Origin: CAG-238 sp963601575
Lineage (GTDB): Bacteria > Bacillota > Clostridia > Peptostreptococcales > Anaerovoracaceae
DNA length: 64,000 nucleotides
NCBI GenBank assembly: GCA_963601575.1
Contig: CAVCFO010000003.1
Span: 1-64,000 of the forward strand
Direction: 5' to 3'
Part shown: positions 14,501 through 22,127 of the stretch, piece by piece
How the letters are laid out: the number at the start of each line of letters is the position of its first letter
How positions within the stretch are numbered: position 1 is the stretch's first letter
Notes under the pieces: model-generated
The model's database searches: none
Seen by the model: the letters and a program-made list of their open reading frames with translations, nothing else
Told to the model about the DNA's origin: nothing
Made by a program: the position numbers and the translations under genes

Positions 14501-16585
14501 ATGAAAAATTTCGGAGAAAACAGAGTAATAGAGCCAAAAGGGAGCCTGCCGGCTGCCGCCTGGAAGCTTGATAATACAGGGGAGCTAAAGGCGGGGGAAG
14601 TGAAGATTTCTCTCGATTATATAACCATTGAACGGGACAGCATGTGCCAAATCTGTTCGATCTGCGGCAACAATGAGCAGAAAATGGCTGAAAAAATCAT
14701 GAAGTTTGTCGCAGAGAGGGGAAAACTCCACAATCCGTACACCAACAGCGGTGCGGTCTTTTCCGGATACATCTCGGAAATATCAGAAGATTGCAGGCGT
14801 GATGACATAAAGGCAGGCGATTATGTGATCTGCATGAGCACCATGACGGGAATCCCCCTTTATATAGAAGAGATCGAGGAGCTTGACTGCGAGTTTGCTC
14901 ATATAAAATGCAAGGGATATGCCATATGCTTTGAAACCACTATACTACAGAAATGCGAGGGTATTGCGGAAAACCGCAAAAGATACCTTAGGAGAGCAAT
15001 CGATGAGGAAGGCACCTTCTTCGGAATAACCAAATTTGTAAATAATATGCATGTCGAAAAGGTTTTGATTATCGGGGTGAGTCTAATTGAAATCACTTTC
15101 TATGCCCAGAACATAAAACGACTCGTTCCGGATGCGGATATTTCACTTCTTGTGGAAACCGGCTGCGCCTGCGTATCCAATATGAACGAAAAGGTTTTGC
15201 TTGAGACTCTCAGCCCGCTGGTTGACCACATATATTTTGACTCGATGAGCAATCCTATCGCTGTATCGAAGAGGCTCCTTGGAAAAAACGAAGACAATTT
15301 TATGGACGTGGTCATAAATCTGGAGGATATCAAAAACTGCGAAAGCGTTGCGGCTTTTGTGGTGCGGGACGGGGGTCTGATCTGCCATACAAACATTGAC
15401 AACAACTATTCTCAGGCGCTCCTCATTACGGAGAGCCTCGGCAAGGTGGGAGTGCTTCAATATTCACTTGATAGCATGTACGAAAACACATACGATATGG
15501 TGCTTGAGCTCATGAAGGAGTCGGAGCCGGTGCTTGCAAAGCTGGATAGCTATTTTGAAGGCAATCGCAATAAGCAAAGCCAAGGTTCCAAGTCCGGCAG
15601 AGAAAACGACAAAACGGCGACGCGCCAAATTGACGGTTTTCTTTATATGAGCCCCGTAACCGAGGAGATGGTGGCAGATGCTCTAAATATAGCAAAATAC
15701 GATTGCAATGTGATTATACAAGGGGAAACAGGCGTGGGAAAGGAGAGGGTCTTTGACCTTATCCATCAGAATAGCACGCGCCGTTCCAAGCCTTGTATCA
15801 AGATCAACTGCGCCACCATACAGGAAAACCTCGCCGAGTCAGAATTTTTCGGCTATGAGAAAGGCTCTTTCACCGGGGCTTCTGCATCCGGCAAGGAGGG
15901 CTACTTCGAGATGGCAAACAACGGAACGCTGTTCCTGGACGAAATCGGCTCGCTTCCGCTTTCCATGCAATCAAAGCTTTTGCGTGTTTTGCAGGAAAAT
16001 ACCTTTTATCGCGTAGGCGGCACCGCGGCTGTGCATGTTAACGTGCGGGTGATCTGCGCGAATAATATCCCTTTGCGAAAGCTCGTTGAGGAGGGAAAGT
16101 TCAGAGAGGACCTCTTCTACAGGCTGAACATATGCATGATAGAAATCCCTCCGCTTCGCAAGCGAAAGGAGGATGTCTACTGCCTCGCCCAGAATTTTAT
16201 AAAGCGCTACAGCCAAAAATATGGAGTCGAAAAGGAATTCAGCACGGACGCTTACAGAAAACTCCAGGAATATCACTGGCCCGGCAACGTGCGCGAACTG
16301 GAAAATACGGTTCACAGGCTGTATATCTGTGAGCGGGCAGATATAATCGATGCGGATCTGGTGGACGAGCTCTTGAACGAGAACGTATATGACGAAAGCG
16401 TGATCGACATCCGAAAGGAATTCAGACGCGAGGAGTCGCTTCATTTCAACAGCATAATGGATAAGCAAGAAAAGAAGCTCATCGAATATGCTCTCAAGAA
16501 AGAGGGGACCACCCGCAAGGCGGCGGAGTTTTTGAACCTGCCTCAGACAACTCTCGCCAGGAAGAAGATAAAGCACAATCTGTAG
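14501..16585 (+). CDS. Sigma-54-dependent activator with an N-terminal 3,5-diaminohexanoate-dehydrogenase-like sensor domain
   Basis: A 694-residue fusion. Residues 1 to about 350 resemble L-erythro-3,5-diaminohexanoate dehydrogenase (Kdd) of lysine fermentation: GENRVIEPKGSLPAAAWKLDN at the start and VAERGKLHNPYTNSGAVFSGYI near residue 70. The nucleotide-binding loop, GAGGKSG in Kdd as I recall it, here reads IIGVSLIEIT, so catalysis is unlikely and ligand sensing is inferred. A CxxCxxC cluster (C49, C52, C55) is extra. Residues about 375-610 are an AAA+ domain: Walker A GETGVGKE (408-415), sigma-54 contact loop GSFTGA (about 455), Walker B LFLDEIG (about 477), FREDLFYRLN arginine-finger region. 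A Fis-type helix-turn-helix ends the protein (TTRKAAEFLNLPQTTLARKK). Both neighbours carry -24/-12 promoters. Confidence 0.93.
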   Translation: MKNFGENRVIEPKGSLPAAAWKLDNTGELKAGEVKISLDYITIERDSMCQICSICGNNEQKMAEKIMKFVAERGKLHNPYTNSGAVFSGYISEISEDCRRDDIKAGDYVICMSTMTGIPLYIEEIEELDCEFAHIKCKGYAICFETTILQKCEGIAENRKRYLRRAIDEEGTFFGITKFVNNMHVEKVLIIGVSLIEITFYAQNIKRLVPDADISLLVETGCACVSNMNEKVLLETLSPLVDHIYFDSMSNPIAVSKRLLGKNEDNFMDVVINLEDIKNCESVAAFVVRDGGLICHTNIDNNYSQALLITESLGKVGVLQYSLDSMYENTYDMVLELMKESEPVLAKLDSYFEGNRNKQSQGSKSGRENDKTATRQIDGFLYMSPVTEEMVADALNIAKYDCNVIIQGETGVGKERVFDLIHQNSTRRSKPCIKINCATIQENLAESEFFGYEKGSFTGASASGKEGYFEMANNGTLFLDEIGSLPLSMQSKLLRVLQENTFYRVGGTAAVHVNVRVICANNIPLRKLVEEGKFREDLFYRLNICMIEIPPLRKRKEDVYCLAQNFIKRYSQKYGVEKEFSTDAYRKLQEYHWPGNVRELENTVHRLYICERADIIDADLVDELLNENVYDESVIDIRKEFRREESLHFNSIMDKQEKKLIEYALKKEGTTRKAAEFLNLPQTTLARKKIKHNL

Positions 16586-16647
16586 CTTATCAGAAATTAC
16601 GGAGATATAACGCAAATACAATAGAAGAAAAAAATGAATCAGACCAA

Positions 16648-16680
16648 CGAAAAAAGAAGCACAAAATGCTTCTTTTTTCG
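16648..16680. terminator. Bidirectional terminator after the activator gene
   Basis: A perfect 14-bp stem, CGAAAAAAGAAGCA (16648-16661) and its complement (16667-16680), with a CAAAA loop. The T-rich 3' arm fits intrinsic termination on the plus strand, and the mirror image on the minus strand could serve the 82-residue gene. Confidence 0.85.
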
Positions 16681-16750
16681 TCTTCATTCATTTAACTTAT
16701 TTTAGAGTCTCCTCTTGGGTTTAAGGAGGACTTAAAAATCTTTTATTTTT

Positions 16751-16999
16751 TTATTTCATCGTCCAGGTCTGGATCTTGAAATCTTTTCCAGCCTTGTTCA
16801 AGGTTTCGACTCCGGCTACGATTGTTGAGTGAATCTCCTCATCTGTAAATGTGAGGCCCTGGTTCTTTGCATATGCCTTCATGCCTGTTGCGATAACATC
16901 CTCTGTGATGCCGCCTTCTGTTGCCTGCAATGCGTTGAAATTCATTGCCGTGATTGCACTTTCGAATGCATAATCTAAGAAATCTTTCTTGGTGATCAT
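16751..16999 (-). CDS. 82-residue orphan protein under a sigma-54 promoter
   Basis: I do not recognise this protein. It is soluble-looking: an N-terminal helix (TKKDFLDYAFESAITAMNFNALQ), a glycine turn (ATEGGITEDVIATGMKAYAKNQG), a second helical part (FTDEEIHSTIVAGVETLNKAGKDFKI) and a short ending QTWTMK. No signal peptide, cysteine or nucleotide motif. It has a good AGGAGGT ribosome site, and a perfect -24/-12 promoter about 100 bp upstream, with repeated TGACCC half-sites further out. It converges on the sigma-54 activator gene. Placement suggests that it is a target of that activator, perhaps a small accessory or regulatory protein in the same catabolic response. Confidence 0.75.
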   Translation of the reverse strand: MITKKDFLDYAFESAITAMNFNALQATEGGITEDVIATGMKAYAKNQGLTFTDEEIHSTIVAGVETLNKAGKDFKIQTWTMK

Positions 17000-17096
17000 T
17001 TTTACCTCCTGTTTAATAATACATCTTATACTTTTATCTTTTATCCGCTCTATTTATAGCCGCGGAATAGTTTCCAACTCTTTCACCGACATAATA

Positions 17097-17112
17097 AGCA
17101 AGAAACGTGCCA
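17097..17112 (-). promoter_or_regulatory. Sigma-54 (-24/-12) promoter of the 82-residue gene
   Basis: The minus strand reads TGGCACGTTTCTTGCT, an exact match to TGGCACG-N4-TTGCW. Transcription would start near 17085 and give a leader of about 85 nt before the ATG at 16999. The 180 bp upstream is rich in A tracts, which would favour looping to the distal sites. Confidence 0.9.
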
Positions 17113-17290
17113 AAATCTAAAAGAAAATAGAAATTTCGAGAGAATTCAAGAAAATAATTAAAAAAAATATGAAAAAGCCTAGAAACAAGCAGAAAATAGC
17201 AAAAATCTCGGATGCCGGCGGGGTAGCTTCCCCTGAGAAATACCGCATATGAATGAAAAACATCACACCTGCAAGTACGCACCACCATTC

Positions 17291-17362
17291 TTGACCCGTA
17301 AACGATCCGCATGTGACCCAAAAATGAGAATATATCAAAAGGCTTGACTCATATTTGGGTCA
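17291..17362. promoter_or_regulatory. Candidate enhancer: TGACCC half-sites including a 15-bp inverted repeat
   Basis: TGACCCAAAAATGAG (17314-17328) faces CTCATATTTGGGTCA (17348-17362): an inverted repeat with one mismatch and a 19-bp centre. A further TTGACCCG stands at 17291-17298. The array lies about 180-250 bp upstream of the sigma-54 promoter at 17097. Its core matches the TTGACCCG upstream of nhaC, so one activator probably reads both. Confidence 0.6.
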
Positions 17363-17394
17363 GAACTTATTCCCTCCAAGTATGCCTATAATTG

Positions 17395-17421
17395 AAAAAG
17401 GCTGCCGGTTTTGCGGCAGCC
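17395..17421 (-). terminator. Terminator of the uracil permease gene
   Basis: GGCTGCCG (17400-17407) pairs with CGGCAGCC (17414-17421) around a GTTTTG-type loop; on the minus strand it is followed by TTTTT and starts 17 bp after the stop codon. Confidence 0.85.
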
Positions 17422-17437
17422 CTTCGTATCTATTCGA

Positions 17438-18790
17438 TTAGTATTTTCCGAGAGAAGAAGCCAGAGTTTCGTCCGGATCTTCTACGAAGTGATAATCCTT
17501 GCCCGGCAGAACCGCGTTGAGGAGGATACCAACGATGGAAGCTACCGCAAGTCCTGTCATGTTGATTGTGATACTTCCGATTACGATCGGGATTCCTGCT
17601 GCGTCGGAGAAGTTGATACCAACCGCAAGTCCGAGGATGATAGCAGCAACGATTACATTTCTGGATTCCTGGAAGTTAGTTTTGTTTTCTACTACGTTTC
17701 TTACACCGATTGCGGAGATCATTCCGTAGAGGATGATGGAAACGCCGCCGATGGTTGCAGATGGCATAACTTCGATGATTGCCGCAAACTTCGGGCAGAA
17801 GGAAAGCAGGATTGCGTAGATCGCCGCAAGCTTGATTACGAACGGGTCATAAACCTTTGTCAGGGCAAGTACGCCTGTGTTCTCACCGTAGGTTGTATTA
17901 GCAGGTGCTCCGAAGAGTGCTGCAATCGTTGTTCCGATACCGTCGCCGATGAGGGTTCTGTGAAGACCCGGATCCTTGATGAAGTTTTTCCCAACGGTTC
18001 CGCTGATTGCAGAAATGTCTCCAACGTGCTCCATCATTGTTGCGAATGCGATAGGCACGATGGTGATGATCGAAGTGATTACCATGCCCCAGTTTGTATC
18101 GCCATTTGTAAATACCGAGAATCCTGTATTTTCCCAGAGAACCGGAAGGCCGACCCAAGATGCCTCTTTTACGAGGGTAAAGTCAACGTTTCCGGTAACG
18201 GCTGCTACTATATATGATGCCAAAACGCCAAGCAAGATTGGTATGATTTTTATCATGCCCTTGCCCCAGATGTTGCAAACGATAACTGTAACGATTGCTA
18301 CCAGTGCGATCCACCAGTTGGTGCTGCAGTTGTTGATTGCAGATGGCGAAAGATTAAGTCCGATGGCAATGATAATTGGGCCTGTTACTACAGGCGGGAA
18401 GTATCTCATTACATTTGAGGAACCGCAAGCCTTGCATACTGCGGAGAGCACCAGATAGAGAAGTCCCGCGCAGGCTACGCCGATGCAGGCATATGTAAGA
18501 GCAACGCTCTCTGTCATTCCCTCTGCAACGCCGGCTTCTTTCACGGCAGCATATCCGCCGAGGAAAGCAAAGGACGAGCCCAGGAATACCGGAATCTTGT
18601 TGTTTGTCACAAAGTGCATAAATAATGTAGCAAGTCCCGCGAAAAGAAGCGTTGCTGAAATGCTAAGCCCCGTGATGATAGGAACCAGCACCGTTGCGCC
18701 AAACATTGCGAACATATGCTGAAGTCCGAGGATCAGCGTTTTGCCGGTGCCCAGCTGGCGGGCGTCATAAATTGGTTGATTGCTATTCAT
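17438..18790 (-). CDS. uraA: Uracil permease, NCS2 family
   Basis: A 450-residue nucleobase:cation symporter of the uracil/xanthine family (about 12-14 membrane segments). Typical blocks are the N-terminal GLQHMFAMFGATVLVPIITGL, PVFLGSSFAFLGG, PPVVTGPIIIAIGLNLSP and GAPANTTYGENTGVLALTKVYDP. It brings in uracil for salvage. The ATG at 18790 is chosen because AAGGAGGACAAA precedes it; the frame is open 54 bp further. The leader carries a PyrR-type attenuator, which directly supports uracil as substrate (the B. subtilis counterpart is pyrP). It is a single-gene unit with its own terminator. Confidence 0.93.
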   Translation of the reverse strand: MNSNQPIYDARQLGTGKTLILGLQHMFAMFGATVLVPIITGLSISATLLFAGLATLFMHFVTNNKIPVFLGSSFAFLGGYAAVKEAGVAEGMTESVALTYACIGVACAGLLYLVLSAVCKACGSSNVMRYFPPVVTGPIIIAIGLNLSPSAINNCSTNWWIALVAIVTVIVCNIWGKGMIKIIPILLGVLASYIVAAVTGNVDFTLVKEASWVGLPVLWENTGFSVFTNGDTNWGMVITSIITIVPIAFATMMEHVGDISAISGTVGKNFIKDPGLHRTLIGDGIGTTIAALFGAPANTTYGENTGVLALTKVYDPFVIKLAAIYAILLSFCPKFAAIIEVMPSATIGGVSIILYGMISAIGVRNVVENKTNFQESRNVIVAAIILGLAVGINFSDAAGIPIVIGSITINMTGLAVASIVGILLNAVLPGKDYHFVEDPDETLASSLGKY

Positions 18791-18905
18791 TTTGTCCTCC
18801 TTGAATATATCTTTTAAATATGATGTAGTTTTCAGAAGGAACATCTAAGATTTGGAAGTTTTTCGCAGAGCCTTGCTCCTGGTCAGGTGAGGGCAGAATG
18901 TGCAA

Positions 18906-19067
18906 TAAAAAAAGCTTTGCCCCGCGGCAAAACCTCACAAACAAGCCCCTTGCTTCTTGCGAAGCTATCGCAGGGACGCTTATGTCAATCTTGCCGGTCT
19001 CTCTGTACCGAATTAAAGATGTTCTTCTCTAGCAAATTATTTTAGATTAAAAACCTCCTCTTGTCAA
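18906..19067 (-). promoter_or_regulatory. Promoter and PyrR-type transcription attenuator of the uracil permease gene
   Basis: On the minus strand a promoter TTGACA (19067-19062), 17 bp, TAAAAT (19044-19039) starts a leader. Near 19010-18985 the RNA reads ACAGAGAGACCGGCAAG, close to the PyrR-binding loop of Bacillus pyr leaders (CCAGAGAGGCUUGCAAG). The leader ends in an intrinsic terminator at about 18933-18906 (TTTGCC...GGCAAA stem, then seven T). This is the anatomy of PyrR control: with UMP bound, PyrR holds the anti-antiterminator and transcription stops before the gene. The remaining 115 bp to the start codon shows nothing else but the ribosome site. Confidence 0.75.
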
Positions 19068-19118
19068 TAAGAATATGCCAAAAATCAAAAAAATTCCCGG
19101 AGGAGTTCAGAAAATCGA

Positions 19119-19146
19119 AAGACCGGCCCCCTATCGAACCGGTCTT
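19119..19146 (-). terminator. Terminator of the ornithine-racemase-family gene
   Basis: AAGACCGG (19119-19126) pairs with CCGGTCTT (19139-19146); on the minus strand the stem is followed by TTCGATTTTC. It lies 67 bp after the stop codon. The T-run is interrupted. Confidence 0.6.
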
Positions 19147-19212
19147 ATATGTCTTTTTATACGCCATGCGGCCTCCTGCGTGCCATTTTGTGCGAGTATA
19201 AGAGCTGCGCGC

Positions 19213-20304
19213 TTATACGAATACGACCTGCACGTTTCTGCAATTTGTAAGATATACAATGGAAGCATAGTTTATTCCGAAGGAGAGAATGTCGCCGACC
19301 TTGATGTCTCTTTCGGCATCCTCGATATCCAGTATGGTATGGTCGCTGGAGGCACCGATAACTTCGATACCCTTGTCCTTTGGGAAAATCTCATCGATGC
19401 TGCCATAATCCACCTTGCCTATGCCAAGCAGGGCGCGCTTTCTCATGCCCCGGTCGGTATAAACCGGTTTGTGGCCGAATGCGTCAATGGTAATGGTGCC
19501 CACAGGATGGGATGGCTTTTGCTTAACCTCGATAACCTCGGCTTTCATGGTATAAACATCCTGGTGCATAGAGCTCATATCATATCCATAAAATATGTCA
19601 AGGTCACGGGCAAGAAGTATCCCTTCGCCTACTCTGAGCAGGTTGATTCGCTTTGGCATATCGCCGTCGAAAACGCGCGGCAGGCTTGTGGTGGCGCCTC
19701 CGGAGATATATTCAAGCTCTCTAGCGATTTTTGCTTCGATTCGCTCTGCGATCTCGACCAGTTCGTCCAGCTTGTCTGCGGTTGCCGCAATGGAGCCGTA
19801 GCAGCCGAGGTTAGTACCGACGCCGCCAAGGATGAGATTATCCATCTCATTTTCGACTTTTGTTGCGACTTCGACCATTTCGTCCTTGTCCCAGAATCCC
19901 TCGCGAAGGTCGCCAAGGTCTGCCATGATGATGACCTTGTGCTTTTTCCCTTGCTTTCCGGCTTCTTCGTTGAGGGCCGCAAGAACCGAAAGCTCGCTGT
20001 TTAGGCTCACGTCTGCGAGCCTGATAACCTCCGGAATCTCGCTTGGCATAGGAACTCTGAGAAGCAGGGTAGGGAGCTTTATCCCGGCATTTATTGCGTC
20101 CTCCAGCTGCTCCAGCCGGGAAGATGCTATCAGACAAACGCCGCCATCTTCGAAGCATTTTGAACATTCGATAATGCCCGTTGTTCCCTTCATGACTCCG
20201 GCAACCTTGATGCCCATTTCGGCGCATTGTTTTACGACCGTTGCCACGTTTTCCGTGAGATATTTGAGATTTATTTCGATTCTCGGATATAATTGATTTA
20301 CCAT
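19213..20304 (-). CDS. orr: Ornithine/alanine racemase family PLP enzyme
   Basis: A 363-residue fold-type III PLP protein most like ornithine racemase (Orr) of amino-acid-fermenting clostridia. Lysine 39 in GVMKGTTG is the expected Schiff-base residue; MADLGDLREGFW near residue 148, GVGTNLGCYG near 181 and ISGGATTSLP near 220 match the family. Orr interconverts L- and D-ornithine, feeding the D-ornithine aminomutase branch of ornithine fermentation. None of the oraS/oraE/ord/ortA genes are here, so another amino acid is possible as substrate; the symbol is by family resemblance. AGGAGGCACAA precedes the start. It is a single-gene unit. Confidence 0.8.
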   Translation of the reverse strand: MVNQLYPRIEINLKYLTENVATVVKQCAEMGIKVAGVMKGTTGIIECSKCFEDGGVCLIASSRLEQLEDAINAGIKLPTLLLRVPMPSEIPEVIRLADVSLNSELSVLAALNEEAGKQGKKHKVIIMADLGDLREGFWDKDEMVEVATKVENEMDNLILGGVGTNLGCYGSIAATADKLDELVEIAERIEAKIARELEYISGGATTSLPRVFDGDMPKRINLLRVGEGILLARDLDIFYGYDMSSMHQDVYTMKAEVIEVKQKPSHPVGTITIDAFGHKPVYTDRGMRKRALLGIGKVDYGSIDEIFPKDKGIEVIGASSDHTILDIEDAERDIKVGDILSFGINYASIVYLTNCRNVQVVFV

Positions 20305-20389
20305 TTGTGCCTCCTGATTATATGCTTATGCGTTTATGTGCCTATTTCCCGCCTGTCGAGGCAAGCGCATCTTCGCAGTGATAATTTTT

Positions 20390-20418
20390 AGTATAGCATG
20401 AATAGATAATCCGTACAA
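20390..20418 (-). promoter_or_regulatory. Predicted sigma-A promoter of the orr gene
   Basis: On the minus strand TTGTAC (20418-20413), a 17-bp spacer and TATACT (20395-20390), about 85 bp before the orr start. Confidence 0.55.
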
Positions 20419-20477
20419 TATGTCAAAAACTAAAATTTGAGAGATGTTGCAGGTTTTGAAAAAGATTTCTGGGATGT

Positions 20478-21701
20478 CTATGCTTTTTCGAGCAACCAGT
20501 CTTGCAGATTCTCTACTTGCAAGCCATTGTAATTGCCTAATGTGAGTCGCTCGTTAGTAAGAATGATTTTCGGATAGTTGTCGTTTATGCTCTTAAGAGG
20601 CTTTATCTCGCGATCAAAGGTTTCCTTTGCGGTCATATCGGCAGTTACCTGAAAATAGGTATAAGCACCTTGCTTTTCCGCAACAAAATCCACCTCCGCA
20701 TTCTCTGCTTTGCCAACTGCAACCCGATATCCACGACGAAGCAATTCAAAATAGACTATATTTTCCAGTGAAAATCCGAGGTCATATTGGCTACGCGGAA
20801 GTATGTGGCCTCGCAGCCCCAGATCAACGATGTAGAATTTTTGACCGGTCTTCAAAATTTGCTTTCCGACAAGGTCAAACCGTTCTGCCGGATAGAAGAT
20901 AAAGGACTCGGTCAGTGCGCGGACATAATCGCTTACGGTATTAGGGGAAATTTTTCTGCCGTTTGTGGTCAGATAATTTGTGATGCTGCGAATTGAAACA
21001 GGATTTCCAACCACCGACGCCAAATACTTTGCAATGGTTTTTAGCAGCAAAATATCCGTGATCTTTCTGCTGCTTGAATCGCTATATTTCCTTCTCTGCC
21101 TATCTTCGATATCCTTGAGGATGACGGTGCTGTATATGCCTTCTAAATATGTTTCTACCTTTTGATCGGAGCGGTTCATTGCCGCAATATATGGAAGTCC
21201 GCCGACCTTGATATATTCTGCAAAGGCGTGCGCCTCATCAAGCTTGGAAAGCTCCAAAAATTCCTTATATGAAAGGGGAAGCATTCGTATTTCAACATAT
21301 CTGCCGGTAAGCGATGTTGCCAAATCTCCGGAGAGCATATAAGCGTTGGAGCCGGTGATGTAAATGTCAACATCAGGCTGGACATATAAGCTGTCTACGA
21401 CCTTTTCAAAATCAGTAACCTTTTGAATTTCGTCAAGAAAAATATAGGTCATTTTGCCTTTGCAGAGGCTGCCTTTCAGATAGTCATACAATTTTCGATA
21501 ATCATGCAATTCCTCATATTCCAAATCCTCAAAGTTTAGAGAAATAATTTGCTGCCGAGAAATGCCGCTTTCTGCAAGTCGCGATTGAAACTGTGCTAGT
21601 AGTGTAGATTTTCCGCAGCGACGAATACCTGTAACTACTTTAATCACCTGTTCATCTTTCCATTGCGCCAATTGGTCAAGATATTCTTTTCTTTCAACCA
21701 A
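20478..21701 (-). CDS. AAA ATPase with C-terminal DUF4143 domain
   Basis: A 407-residue protein with Walker A GIRRCGKST near residue 26 and Walker B YIFLDEIQ near residue 86, then TGSNAYML and SLTGRYVEIRMLPLSYKEFLE. The second half is a DUF4143 domain (about 200-340: SIRSITNYL, NTVSDYVRALTESFIFY, VEFD/VDFV-like EVDFVA near the end), which looks like a restriction-endonuclease-type fold. The family is widespread, mobile and poorly understood. The start TTG at 21701 is preferred since GAGGAGG stands eight bases upstream; the frame is open to 21758. No partner gene is visible, but a 40-bp periodic repeat lies just upstream. Confidence 0.88.
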   Translation of the reverse strand: MVERKEYLDQLAQWKDEQVIKVVTGIRRCGKSTLLAQFQSRLAESGISRQQIISLNFEDLEYEELHDYRKLYDYLKGSLCKGKMTYIFLDEIQKVTDFEKVVDSLYVQPDVDIYITGSNAYMLSGDLATSLTGRYVEIRMLPLSYKEFLELSKLDEAHAFAEYIKVGGLPYIAAMNRSDQKVETYLEGIYSTVILKDIEDRQRRKYSDSSSRKITDILLLKTIAKYLASVVGNPVSIRSITNYLTTNGRKISPNTVSDYVRALTESFIFYPAERFDLVGKQILKTGQKFYIVDLGLRGHILPRSQYDLGFSLENIVYFELLRRGYRVAVGKAENAEVDFVAEKQGAYTYFQVTADMTAKETFDREIKPLKSINDNYPKIILTNERLTLGNYNGLQVENLQDWLLEKA

Positions 21702-21760
21702 AACAATCACCTCCTCTAATAGCATTCTGATTATAGCACAAAACATACAAAAAGTCAAAT

Positions 21761-22035
21761 TTCGTTCCCTGTTCAGAACGTAAATAGGAAAACTTCAGTT
21801 TATATTCATCTTTTAGAACAAAATTAGGCAAATTTTAGGCTATATTCCGCTTCCGGAACAAATACATGAAAATCCATATTTTGTTCCTGCTTTGGAATGA
21901 GTACAGAAGAATTCTGGTCTTCGTTCCGATTTCGGCGCGAAGATGCAAACAGGTTGTGTTCTCGACATGGCTTATATCCCATAATCTAAAAAGCCGATTC
22001 CGCTCCCCTACTATAGGAACAAAATCAGCCTTTTC
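21761..22035. repeat. Degenerate 40-bp periodic repeat with small hairpins
   Basis: Diverged units start near 21761, 21803, 21843, 21881 and 21921, with a further related copy around 21996-22035. Each begins (T/C)(A/G)TTCC or TTC, follows with a short loop and GGAAC or AGAAC (a TTCC...GGAA hairpin), then AAAT-rich sequence. The spacing is close to 40 bp. The array fills most of the 420-bp gap between the DUF4143 ATPase gene and lexA, which otherwise holds no gene I can support. Confidence 0.6.
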
Positions 22036-22127
22036 AGCTTTATTCAAATATAAGTAGTTTGCATTACGCCGCGGTTTCAGAGTGGTAAGTTGCCAAACTG
22101 TAATCCGACGGTTTCTGCTATTTCTAA

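Noticed and set aside
17034..17338. Hydrophobic minus-strand frames in the gap upstream of the 82-residue gene
   Set aside because: The region is A-tract-rich promoter/enhancer DNA with a sigma-54 site; AT-rich noncoding DNA often translates as hydrophobic text, and no ribosome site is present.
17411..18217. 268-codon plus-strand frame opposite the uracil permease gene
   Set aside because: Cys/Asp/Arg-rich text typical of the complement of a hydrophobic gene; no ribosome site.
21761..22035. CRISPR array
   Set aside because: Units are too diverged, there is no constant repeat with unique spacers, and no cas genes are present.
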